A DNA stretch of 14,642 nt. It comes from Azoarcus sp. (GTDB lineage Bacteria; Pseudomonadota; Gammaproteobacteria; Burkholderiales; Rhodocyclaceae). Location: NCBI GenBank assembly GCA_031259795.1, contig JAIRLA010000162.1, positions 1-14,642 on the forward strand, written 5' to 3'. Below are positions 1 through 6,153 of the stretch, in pieces (the first letter of the stretch is position 1; each line of letters begins with the position of its first letter). A model generated the notes under the pieces. It was not told the DNA's origin. It did no database searches and saw only the letters and a program-made list of their open reading frames with translations. The position numbers were made by a program, and so were the translations under genes.

Positions 1-1
1 T

Positions 2-223
2 TCTCCCGCGCCTGATGTGCCGTCCGAGCAACCCGCGGCGCCAGTGAGCGAAACGCCGGTCGACAGCGCGCCCGCAACAGAGGCTGGAAATGTTCCGGCT
101 GAACCTTCCTCCCCCGAAAGTGCCGCGCCCGTGTCCGAGGCGCCAGTACCCGATAGCGTCGAGCCAGCGCCCGAGGCCGTCGAGCCAGCGCCCGACGATA
201 CCGATGCTTCCTTGGCAAAGTAA
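2..223 (+). CDS. C-terminal end of a Pro/Ala/Glu-rich protein (partial)
   Basis: The frame is open from the left window edge to TAA at 221-223, so this is the last ~73 codons of a gene that starts outside the window. The visible part is low-complexity, dominated by Pro, Ala, Glu, Ser and Val, with internal repeats: the pattern AAPVSE(T/A)PV occurs twice and VEPAPE/VEPAPD twice in tandem, the latter also visible at DNA level around 158-199. It has no membrane segment and ends in DASLAK. Such acidic Pro/Ala tails are usually disordered linkers or tails on a folded N-terminal domain, but that domain is not visible, so I assign no function. The terminator 15 bases downstream supports this being a true gene end. 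A GTG at 17 is in frame but is probably an internal Val. Confidence 0.7.
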   Translation, partial: SPAPDVPSEQPAAPVSETPVDSAPATEAGNVPAEPSSPESAAPVSEAPVPDSVEPAPEAVEPAPDDTDASLAK

Positions 224-237
224 CTGATTCCGCGAAA

Positions 238-269
238 TAAAAAGCCGGTCGAGACGACCGGCTTTTTTT
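238..269 (+). terminator. Rho-independent terminator of the leftmost gene
   Basis: A perfect 11-bp stem (241-251 with 255-265, arms AAAGCCGGTCG and CGACCGGCTTT) closes a 3-base loop and runs into a T tract ending at 269, preceded by an A run. It lies 15 bases after the stop of the partial gene. The A-stem-T layout could also act on the opposite strand. Confidence 0.92.
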
Positions 270-312
270 ATGCGCGCCCGTTTCCGGCCTGATTGCACGC
301 CTTTTGGAATCC

Positions 313-352
313 ATTCCAACAAGCCCGCCTTGAACCGCCGCACGGATTGCCG
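313..352 (-). repeat. Left arm of a distant inverted repeat (partner 909-948)
   Basis: Bases 313-352 match the reverse complement of 909-948 at 35 of 40 positions. The arm runs into a degenerate copy of the palindromic unit (344-367) in minus orientation, with GGATTGCCGCG as the conserved part. The two arms enclose about 560 bp of other repeat sequence. Confidence 0.75.
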
Positions 353-420
353 CGTCGATTCGCTCCTCCCGCCTCGTCATCGCGAAGGCCGCCACCCTCG
401 TCATTGCGCAAGCCCCCCCA

Positions 421-460
421 CCTCGACATTGCGAGGAGCGAAGCGACGTGGCAATCCAGT
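421..460 (+). repeat. Palindromic dispersed repeat unit, plus orientation
   Basis: A 40-bp unit with an ATTGC...GCAAT outer stem around a GAGGAGCGAAGCGACG core. It matches the reverse complement of 577-616 at 38 of 40 positions. Further copies lie at 882-918 and 5950-5986. The unit resembles REP-type extragenic palindromes in size and GC-rich hairpin form. That class assignment is inference from shape, not from a database match. Confidence 0.8.
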
Positions 461-476
461 TCGTTTCATGCGGAGC

Positions 477-575
477 GTAGCGACGCTGATTTCCCTGCGG
501 AGGGAAGTGGACAAGCGCCCCGTTCCTTCTCCCCTCCCCTTTTTTATCCAGCGGCGCTGCGCGCCGGGTGGTCCG
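477..575 (+). repeat. ~98-bp repeat, copy 1
   Basis: This copy aligns with 649-745. Both begin with AGCGACGCTG, pass through a G(A)GTGGACA segment and a C/T-rich stretch, and end in the shared palindrome-like block CAGCGGCGCTGCGCGCCG followed by a (G/T)GGT(C/A)CG tail. By eye they are roughly 80% identical. They sit in the same orientation, 73 bp apart, with an inverted copy of the short palindromic unit between them. Confidence 0.75.
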
Positions 576-576
576 C

Positions 577-616
577 ACTGGATTGCCACGTCGCTTCGCT
601 CCTCGCACTGACGAGG
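577..616 (-). repeat. Palindromic dispersed repeat unit, minus orientation
   Basis: The inverted partner of 421-460, identical at 38 of 40 positions when reverse-complemented. The pair encloses ~116 bp, mostly copy 1 of the longer repeat, giving the look of a small composite unit with inverted ends. Confidence 0.8.
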
Positions 617-648
617 TGGAGGGGGACTTTCACAATGGTGGGGGGTGC

Positions 649-745
649 GCAGCGACGCTGTTTCCTTTGCGGTGGAAAGTGGACAGGCGTTCCCCCTTCC
701 TTCGCCTCCCTTTTTAATCAGCGGCGCTGCGCGCCGTTTGGTACG
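649..745 (+). repeat. ~98-bp repeat, copy 2
   Basis: The second copy of the 477-575 unit in the same orientation, ending in the same CAGCGGCGCTGCGCGCCG block. It is followed by the C-rich hairpin zone. Confidence 0.75.
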
Positions 746-748
746 AAG

Positions 749-900
749 CCCTCTCCCGGCCTTCGGCCACCCTCCCCCGCAAGCGGGGGAGGGAAGTGTC
801 CATCGCAAGAACTCGCCATTGCGAAAGCCGCTTGCCGTCCCCTCCCCCGCCAAGCGGTGGAGGGGAGTCCATCGGAAGAACTCGTCATTGCGAAGAGCGA
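749..900 (+). repeat. Two tandem C-rich hairpin units with half-sites
   Basis: Unit 1 has a perfect 11-bp inverted repeat, CCCTCCCCCGC (770-780) with GCGGGGGAGGG (783-793). Unit 2 has a near-perfect version at about 839-866. Each is followed by (A)GTCCATCG(C/G)AAGAACTCG(C/T)CATTGCGAA, a half-copy of the palindromic unit. The same C-rich-hairpin-then-CATTGCGAA order recurs at 5865-5940. The hairpins lack a T tract and so do not look like terminators. Confidence 0.75.
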
Positions 901-948
901 AGCCGACGCGGCAATCCATGCAGCGGTTCAGGGCGGGCCTATTGGAAT
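882..948 (+). repeat. Palindromic unit plus right arm of the long inverted repeat
   Basis: Bases 882-918 are a plus-orientation copy of the palindromic unit (CGTCATTGCG...GCGGCAATCCA). Bases 909-948 are the inverted partner of 313-352. A further half-site in minus orientation follows at about 952-977 (AAGTTCTT...GCAATGACAAGTTCTTCC pattern). Confidence 0.75.
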
Positions 949-1177
949 AAGTTCTTGCAATGACAAGTTCTTCCAACGAATTCCCTTCCCCCGGCTCTCG
1001 GTTACCCCCCAGAAAAGGCAGTGCGGAGCGGCGAAAGGAAATGGGTTTGATATTCTGGCCTTGGGCAAACGTGGGCGCGAAAGTAGAATGCCGCCGCAAA
1101 TCAAATTACGCAGCAAAAGCTGCCTTTACACAAAAGATCCGGATTGCCCGGTGTTCTTGTCTGGGATCGGAATCATC

Positions 1178-1843
1178 ATGGATAAGTTGAAGGCTTTGCG
1201 CGCCGCATCGTCCGGCTCCGCCGGTCTCCGCGCCGTTTTGGAACCACGCATGCTGGCTGCGGCGGCCTGTTGTGGCGTCGCTATTTTCCTGCTGACCGTG
1301 CTTGCCTTGCATGTGGCGCAGCCCGGTCATGACCCGCGCGCGCAATTCATGAGTGAATTGGCTTTGGGGCCTTGGGGCGAATGGATGATATTGGCTTTTG
1401 CCGGGTTGGGCCTCGCCGCCGCCGCGACGGGCCTGAGCATCCACGCGCGCGCGGCATCCCGGGTTTTGCCGCGGCTTCCGGGCATTTTATTGGCCCTTGC
1501 CGCAATATTGTTTCTCGCCGCCGGATTCGTCACGCTTGCCGTTTCCGCGCAGGCGCATATCGTGTTCATCGCTGGCGCTTTCATTGCCTGCGGCGTCGCC
1601 ATGTACCTGTTGCCTCGCGTTGTCGCTGTCTTTGCGGGGCCGGGAGGTTACGTGTTCTCCTGGGGTTCCGGGTTGGTCATGTGCGGCGCCGTGGCATTGG
1701 GCGATCGGCTCATTCCGCCCGGCGTTTCCCAGCGCATCGCTGCCTGCGCCCTGTTGTTTTGGCTCCTGTATGTCGCGCGCAAACTGGCCCGGCGGCCGGC
1801 CCAGGGTTCTGGCGTTTCGGGAAAGCGATCACCGGCCCCGTAA
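1178..1843 (+). CDS. DUF998 family six-helix membrane protein
   Basis: 221 residues from ATG 1178, with a GGGA/CGGA purine stretch 6-12 bases upstream. The frame is open far upstream, but that part is repeat sequence and reads as low-complexity, so this ATG is preferred. Six hydrophobic segments are visible at about residues 26-46, 68-88, 100-123, 126-150, 155-175 and 186-201. Between helices 1 and 2 lies PGHDPRAQFMSELALGPWG (49-67), which resembles the Ser-Glu-Leu-Ala-Leu-Gly-Pro signature of DUF998 integral membrane proteins. The tail is short, Arg/Lys-rich and probably cytoplasmic. The molecular function of the family is not established. It stands alone: a repeat region lies upstream, a possible terminator follows, and panC is 278 bp away. 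No signal peptide or catalytic motif is seen. Confidence 0.82.
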   Translation: MDKLKALRAASSGSAGLRAVLEPRMLAAAACCGVAIFLLTVLALHVAQPGHDPRAQFMSELALGPWGEWMILAFAGLGLAAAATGLSIHARAASRVLPRLPGILLALAAILFLAAGFVTLAVSAQAHIVFIAGAFIACGVAMYLLPRVVAVFAGPGGYVFSWGSGLVMCGAVALGDRLIPPGVSQRIAACALLFWLLYVARKLARRPAQGSGVSGKRSPAP

Positions 1844-1854
1844 AAGAGGGGAAA

Positions 1855-1876
1855 CGCCGTACCGGCGCGGATTTTT
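1855..1876 (+). terminator. Possible weak intrinsic terminator after the DUF998 gene
   Basis: CGCCG (1855-1859) pairs with CGGCG (1863-1867) around a 3-base loop. Four bases later a run of five T follows (1872-1876), 12-33 bases past the stop codon. The stem is short and the T run is offset, so efficiency is doubtful. The rest of 1877-2121 shows no gene. Confidence 0.4.
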
Positions 1877-2121
1877 AGCCTGTGGACGAATCGTTCCAGG
1901 CGGCGGGAGAAACGGCGCGGCCCGCGCTGGCGCGCTTTCTGCGGAAAATCGCCTGAACCTTGCGGCGCGACCGCCGTGTTCGCCGACATTTTCCAAATCC
2001 GGTGAGAGGCGTTCGCCATGACGCACAAGCTGGCGTCTTCCGCGCCGATCATCCCGGGCGCCACATTCCCCGATTTCGCCTATATCATTGCGCCTCGTTT
2101 TTCGCTCCGTCTTTCAGGGAA

Positions 2122-2949
2122 ATGCAAGTCCACACCACCATCGCCAGCCTGCGCGCGGCGCGCGCCCACGCCGGGCGGGTCGCTTTCGTGCCCACGATGG
2201 GCAATCTGCACGACGGCCACATCGCGCTCGTGCGCGAAGCCGCCCGCCACGCCGATACCGTCATCGCCAGCATTTTCGTCAACCGCCTGCAATTCGGCCC
2301 GCGCGAGGATTTCGACAAGTATCCGCGCACGTTCGAGGCCGACCGCGAAAAACTCGCCGCCGCCGGGGTCGCGCATCTGTTCGCGCCCACCGAGGCGGCG
2401 ATGTATCCGCAGCCGCAGAGCTACCATGTCGATCCCGACCCCGGGCAGGCTTCCATCCTCGAAGGCGCATGCCGCCCCGGCCACTTTCGCGGCGTGGCCA
2501 CCGTGGTGCTCAAGCTGTTCAACATCGTCGAGCCCGAGGCCGCCTTGTTCGGCAAGAAGGATTATCAGCAGTTCATGGTGTTGCGAAACATGGCGCGCGA
2601 ATTGGCGCTGCCCATCGAAATCATCGCCGGGGAAACCGTCCGCGCCGCCGACGGCCTCGCCCTTTCCTCGCGCAATGGCTATCTCACCGCCAGCGAGCGC
2701 GCCGAAGCGCCCCGCCTGTACCGGCAGCTTGCCGCCATCGCCGCGGCCGTGCGCCAGGGCGCGCGCGACCATGCCGGACTCGAAGCCGCCGCCATCGCCG
2801 AACTGGAGCGTCACGGTTGGCGGCCCGATTACCTGAGCGTGCGCCGGCGCGCCGACTTGCAAGCGCCGCGGCAGCCGGACGAAACATTGGTCGTCCTCGC
2901 CGCCGCCCGTCTGGGAACGACGCGGCTGATCGACAATATCGAAATTTGA
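2122..2949 (+). CDS. panC: Pantothenate synthetase (pantoate-beta-alanine ligase)
   Basis: Catalyses the ATP-dependent joining of pantoate and beta-alanine, via pantoyl-adenylate, to give pantothenate for coenzyme A. It is cytosolic. 275 residues, normal for the family. Visible signatures: [10 protein letters not shown] (24-33), the HIGH-like nucleotide-binding loop; [11 protein letters not shown] (50-60) with the pantoate-contacting Gln57; [12 protein letters not shown] (118-129); GKKDYQQ (144-150); and SSRNGYL (182-188), the KMSKS-like loop. The family usually has Pro after VN; here it is Arg55. ATG 2122 gives the canonical N-terminus ([12 protein letters not shown]), but the only SD-like sequence, AGGGA at 2116-2120, is just one base away. 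No other in-frame ATG upstream looks better. panB and panD are not adjacent. Confidence 0.95.
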   Translation: MQVHTTIASLRAARAHAGRVAFVPTMGNLHDGHIALVREAARHADTVIASIFVNRLQFGPREDFDKYPRTFEADREKLAAAGVAHLFAPTEAAMYPQPQSYHVDPDPGQASILEGACRPGHFRGVATVVLKLFNIVEPEAALFGKKDYQQFMVLRNMARELALPIEIIAGETVRAADGLALSSRNGYLTASERAEAPRLYRQLAAIAAAVRQGARDHAGLEAAAIAELERHGWRPDYLSVRRRADLQAPRQPDETLVVLAAARLGTTRLIDNIEI

Positions 2950-3199
2950 GCGGATGACCGGAGACGGGGAATACGCGCGCGGATTTCGCCGCGCATTGCC
3001 GCCTTGTACTCCGGTTGCCGGCGGAATTCCGGCCCGCCCATGCCGGATACCGAACGTGCAAGATGCCGCTTTCGCCTTATGTCCTTGATGTTCAAGTCCC
3101 CGATTCCGGCGGTGTGGAACCGGCGGGCAATTGTCTGGTTCTGGCTGATTGGCGGCCATGGCGAAGAATCGGGAATTCGATTCCCGGAATTTTGGAAAT

Positions 3200-3229
3200 G
3201 GAACGGCGCCACGCGGAACGGCGCCACGC
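3200..3229. repeat. Perfect 15-bp tandem duplication
   Basis: GGAACGGCGCCACGC occurs twice back to back (3200-3214 and 3215-3229). Each copy holds the palindrome GGCGCC. There is no sign of a longer array. Confidence 0.85.
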
Positions 3230-3598
3230 CAAATGCGCCTTCAAAGTCATTTGAAAATCAGAAGACAAACGGCGGCTGAATTCCGGGGTCGCCGGGTCGC
3301 AAGAATTACCGCGTTCCGACAGGCAAAACGAGAAGACGCATTGAAACGGTAAAACGGCACAGCGGCCGGATATTCGATCTCGACGCGGGCGGCGGCGAAA
3401 TCGTGTTGCGGCGGGAAGTTGTCGCAACACAGGCTCCAGAGATTCGTAATTATACTGATCGACATCACGTAGATAGCGCTATATAGTTTAATATTCATAG
3501 CATAGGAATGCTCTGGGCAACATGATCGCCGTTTCCATCTCCGTCCGGAAAGAAGCCGCCACCGTATTTCACTGTGCGGATATACTCTGTGGAAATAT

Positions 3599-3626
3599 TT
3601 GCTCGATGCCGACGATCCGATACAAT
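3599..3626 (+). promoter_or_regulatory. Candidate sigma-70-type promoter for the GGDEF-EAL gene
   Basis: TTGCTC (3599-3604), a 16-base spacer, then TACAAT (3621-3626; five of six to TATAAT). It lies ~185 bases before the chosen start codon. The -35 is weak (three of six). Confidence 0.33.
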
Positions 3627-3811
3627 CCGTGTCTTTTTCCGCGTTATCGAAGCAATCGCATTCCGGGCTGCTGGCAGGCATGAAAAATCGCACGCACGCC
3701 ACGAGGTCGACCGCGGATGTTTCCGGGCAGGGTTCGGTATATCATGGCCCTTACTCGCATTCCTCTTCTTCCGCCGCGCGTCCCCGCGCCGGCTCCGCGA
3801 AGAGAAGCTCC

Positions 3812-5776
3812 ATGATGTTCAACCGGCATTCCTTCCGGGCGCGCGTGACCGGCTGGGGCATCCTGACGGGCGCGATCGTGCTGGCGCTGATGCTTATCAT
3901 CAATCTGCATTCGGTCGAGGCGCAGATCGAACTCCAGACCAAGGCGCGCATCGAGTCCACGACAGTCGCTTACCAAGCGGTGCTCGCCGGGCCATTGGCC
4001 GAACACGATTACGCGACGCTGCACGATATTCTCGATATCTGGAAACAAAACGACGATGTCGCCTATATTGCGATCATGGACGCCAGCGGCAAACGCCTGG
4101 CCACAATAGGGATGGAAAGCGATGCGCCGCTGCCGCCCTCCGGCCCCGGCGGCCCCGCGATTCGCCATATCCGTTTCGATGTGAATTACCTCGGCCAGCA
4201 TTACGGCACGGTGCAATACGGCTTATCGACCCAATCTTTCGTCCTCGCCCGCGGCGAGCTGATTTTGTACAACTCGATCATCGCGCTCGTGGGCATCGCG
4301 TTGTTTTGCGTGCTGCTGGCGCTCATTTCGAGCCATATCGTCAAACCTTTGTTGTACTTGAGCAAGGCGGCGGAGCGTATCAATTCGGGGGATTACGACG
4401 TTAAATTGCAGACGACCGGGCTTGCCGAAATCGACCGTTTATCGACGCTCTTCAGTACCATGGCGCTGACGGTGAGCAGCAAGATTTCCATGCTCGAATG
4501 GCAGGCGCACCACGACGCGCTCACCGATGTGTTCAATCGGCGGGCTTTCGAGATACGCATGGCGGAATTGCTCGCCGATCCGATGGTGGTCGACGTCAGC
4601 ATGCTGTATATCGACCTCGATCAGTTCAAGGCCATCAACGACAGTTGCGGCCACGCCGCCGGGGACGCCCTGCTCGCCCGCATCGCGCATTTGCTCGAAT
4701 CCTTGCTTGGCGATGCTTTCATCGCCCGCATCGGCGGCGATGAGTTCGGCGCGATCGTCACCCCCGCCAGCGAGCAGGATGTCGACATCCTGGCGCAGGG
4801 CATCATCGAGAGCATCGCCAATATCCATTTTGTCTGGGAGGGCCAGACTTACCGCGTGGGGGCGAGCGTCGGCGTGGCTTCGAGTTGCGCCCTCGGCACC
4901 CGCTCGCTCAAGGATTTGATGATTGCCGCCGACACGGCTTGTTTCGGCGCCAAGGAGCTTGGGCGCAACCGCCTGCAAATCTACCGCCCCGATGACGACT
5001 ATTTCTGCCAGCGCCGCGCGGAGCTTCTCAGCGTGACGCAACTCGACAGTGTGCTGGCGGAGGATCGGTTCGTGCTTTACCACCAGCGTTTCGTGTCGCT
5101 GGAAAACGTTCCGTCGCACGCCGAAATTCTTTTGCGCGTGCGCAACGCGGAAGGCGGCATCGAAACGCCGGCGCATTTCATCCGCGCCGCCGAACGCTAC
5201 AACCTCATGCCGCACATCGATCGCTGGGTGGTCGAAAACGCCTGCCGCCAGATCGCGCACTGGGAAAAGGAGCAGTGCGATATCGGCATTGAACGTTTCG
5301 GCATCAATATCTCGGGCGCGAGTCTTTCCGACGAGCGTTTTCCCGATTTCGTCCTCGGGCAGATCAATGCCAGCGGCGTCAACCCGAAACGTTTGTGTTT
5401 CGAGATCACGGAAAGCGCCGCCGTCGCCAATCTCAAACTGGCGATCAATTTCATCGAAAGGGTGCGCCGCACGGGCGTTTCCGTGGCGCTCGACGATTTC
5501 GGCAGCGGTTTGTCGTCATTCGCTTATCTCAGGCGGTTCCACGCCGATTATTTGAAGGTGGATGGCGCGTTCATCAGCAATATCGACACTGATCCGACCA
5601 ATCTCGCCACGGTCAGGGCCATCGTGACGCTCGCGCGCGCCTATCACTTGCAGACGGTGGCCGAATTCGTACACAAGAAAAGCATCCTCGATATCGTTCA
5701 TGATATAGGTATCGATTACGCGCAAGGCTTCCACTGCCACGAACCGGAACCCCTGCTCGCTTTGGGAAAGTCCTGA
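3812..5776 (+). CDS. Membrane sensor HAMP-GGDEF-EAL cyclic-di-GMP enzyme
   Basis: 654 residues from ATG 3812, with AGAGAAG a few bases upstream. Domain order: TM1 (about 12-32), a periplasmic sensor segment (33-148), TM2 (about 151-174), HAMP (about 175-228), GGDEF (about 234-392), and EAL (about 405-650). GGDEF is intact (GGDEF 308-312; IDLDQFKAIND 267-277), so diguanylate cyclase activity is possible. The RxxD inhibitory I-site five residues upstream is absent. In the EAL domain the signature reads EIL (438-440), keeping the metal-binding Glu. NISG (499-502), ITES (532-535), DDFG (561-564), K582 and AEF (617-619) are retained, so phosphodiesterase activity is plausible. The protein may be bifunctional or biased to one activity. 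It stands alone, with gene-poor DNA upstream and repeats downstream. The signal it senses is unknown. Confidence 0.9.
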   Translation: MMFNRHSFRARVTGWGILTGAIVLALMLIINLHSVEAQIELQTKARIESTTVAYQAVLAGPLAEHDYATLHDILDIWKQNDDVAYIAIMDASGKRLATIGMESDAPLPPSGPGGPAIRHIRFDVNYLGQHYGTVQYGLSTQSFVLARGELILYNSIIALVGIALFCVLLALISSHIVKPLLYLSKAAERINSGDYDVKLQTTGLAEIDRLSTLFSTMALTVSSKISMLEWQAHHDALTDVFNRRAFEIRMAELLADPMVVDVSMLYIDLDQFKAINDSCGHAAGDALLARIAHLLESLLGDAFIARIGGDEFGAIVTPASEQDVDILAQGIIESIANIHFVWEGQTYRVGASVGVASSCALGTRSLKDLMIAADTACFGAKELGRNRLQIYRPDDDYFCQRRAELLSVTQLDSVLAEDRFVLYHQRFVSLENVPSHAEILLRVRNAEGGIETPAHFIRAAERYNLMPHIDRWVVENACRQIAHWEKEQCDIGIERFGINISGASLSDERFPDFVLGQINASGVNPKRLCFEITESAAVANLKLAINFIERVRRTGVSVALDDFGSGLSSFAYLRRFHADYLKVDGAFISNIDTDPTNLATVRAIVTLARAYHLQTVAEFVHKKSILDIVHDIGIDYAQGFHCHEPEPLLALGKS

Positions 5777-5864
5777 GCGGCGGAGACTCTTTCACGCCAT
5801 CTCCTGAAGCCGCGCGAGATAAATCAGTGCGATGTCCCAGCGTCGATTCGCTCCGGATGGAAGG

Positions 5865-6014
5865 AAGCCCTCTCCCTGGCCCTCTCGCCCGCCAGGCGGG
5901 GGAAGGGAGTTCTTTGGCAAAACTTGCCATTGCGAAAGCTCCCTCATCTCGTCATTGCGAGGAGCGCAGCGACGCGGCAATCCAGTTCGTTCCAGACGGA
6001 GCGAAGCGCCGCTG
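5865..6014 (+). repeat. Second dispersed-repeat cluster, related to 749-918
   Basis: It follows the order of the first cluster: AAGCCCTCTCCC, an imperfect C-rich/G-rich inverted repeat (about 5883-5908), a half-site GCCATTGCGAAAGC (about 5926-5939), then a full palindromic unit at 5950-5986 (GTCATTGCGAGGAGCGCAGC...GCGGCAATCCAGT). It ends with GGAGCGAAGCGCCGCTG. It lies in the same orientation as the copies at 421-460 and 882-918, between the GGDEF-EAL gene and the Hint gene. The rest of 5777-6153 holds no gene. Confidence 0.8.
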
Positions 6015-6081
6015 TTCTCATCAGCAGCTATTTCGGAGTATGTAGATGTCTGGTTCCGTCCGATTCCATCCCGATCCGTAG

Positions 6082-6111
6082 TTGGCCTTTATTTCGTGCA
6101 GAAGTTATCCT
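6082..6111 (+). promoter_or_regulatory. Candidate promoter of the Hint gene
   Basis: TTGGCC (6082-6087, four of six to TTGACA), an 18-base spacer, then TATCCT (6106-6111, four of six to TATAAT), 43 bases before the start codon. Moderate to weak by inspection. Confidence 0.3.
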
Positions 6112-6153
6112 GCGGCCAATGATCGAATCACATCGACATCAGGAGTCCAGGTC

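Larger units (their letters stand above)
271..1177. other. 907-bp gene-free, repeat-filled intergenic region
   Basis: No convincing gene lies here. Several frames stay open for hundreds of bases, but their translations are Arg/Pro/Ser-rich and follow the repeats rather than any protein family. The region is a mosaic of three repeat types listed separately: the palindromic ATTGC...GCAAT unit in both orientations, C-rich hairpins, and a ~98-bp unit present twice. From about 1020 to 1177 the sequence is unique and leads to the DUF998 gene. Related repeat sequence recurs at 5865-6014. Confidence 0.75.
2950..3811. other. 862-bp gene-poor region before the GGDEF-EAL gene
   Basis: No frame on either strand gives a recognisable protein. 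Features seen: a 6-bp GC hairpin just after panC (GCGCGG 2977-2982 with CCGCGC 2989-2994, no T tract); an inverted repeat CGGGAAT/ATTCCCG near 3171-3187; a 15-bp tandem duplication (3200-3229); an AT-rich island at 3441-3500 (about 19 of 60 bases G or C) containing the 10-bp palindrome ATAGCGCTAT at 3473-3482; and a candidate promoter at 3599-3626. It is either a long regulatory leader for the downstream gene or decayed DNA. Confidence 0.6.

Noticed and set aside
313..948. CRISPR array
   Set aside because: Repeat units occur in both orientations, vary in length and lack evenly spaced unique spacers; no cas gene is present.
401..1099. 232-codon minus-strand open frame
   Set aside because: It lies wholly in the repeat island; its translation repeats with the DNA repeats and looks like no protein family.
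293..1177. Open frame extending the DUF998 gene upstream by 295 codons
   Set aside because: The added part reads through all the repeats, is Arg/Pro/Ser-rich low complexity, and has no domain; the family homology begins after ATG 1178.
3522..3683. 53-codon plus-strand open frame before the GGDEF-EAL gene
   Set aside because: No Shine-Dalgarno sequence, no recognisable motif; chance length.
3247..3702. 151-codon minus-strand open frame
   Set aside because: Cys/Arg/Ser-rich translation without recognisable motifs, no convincing start signal, and it spans the AT-rich island and the promoter region of the next gene.
3599..3811. Longer N-terminus (71 codons) for the GGDEF-EAL protein
   Set aside because: The extra part is Ser/Arg/His-rich and unlike the family; the MFNRHSFRAR start just before TM1, with AGAGAAG upstream, is typical.
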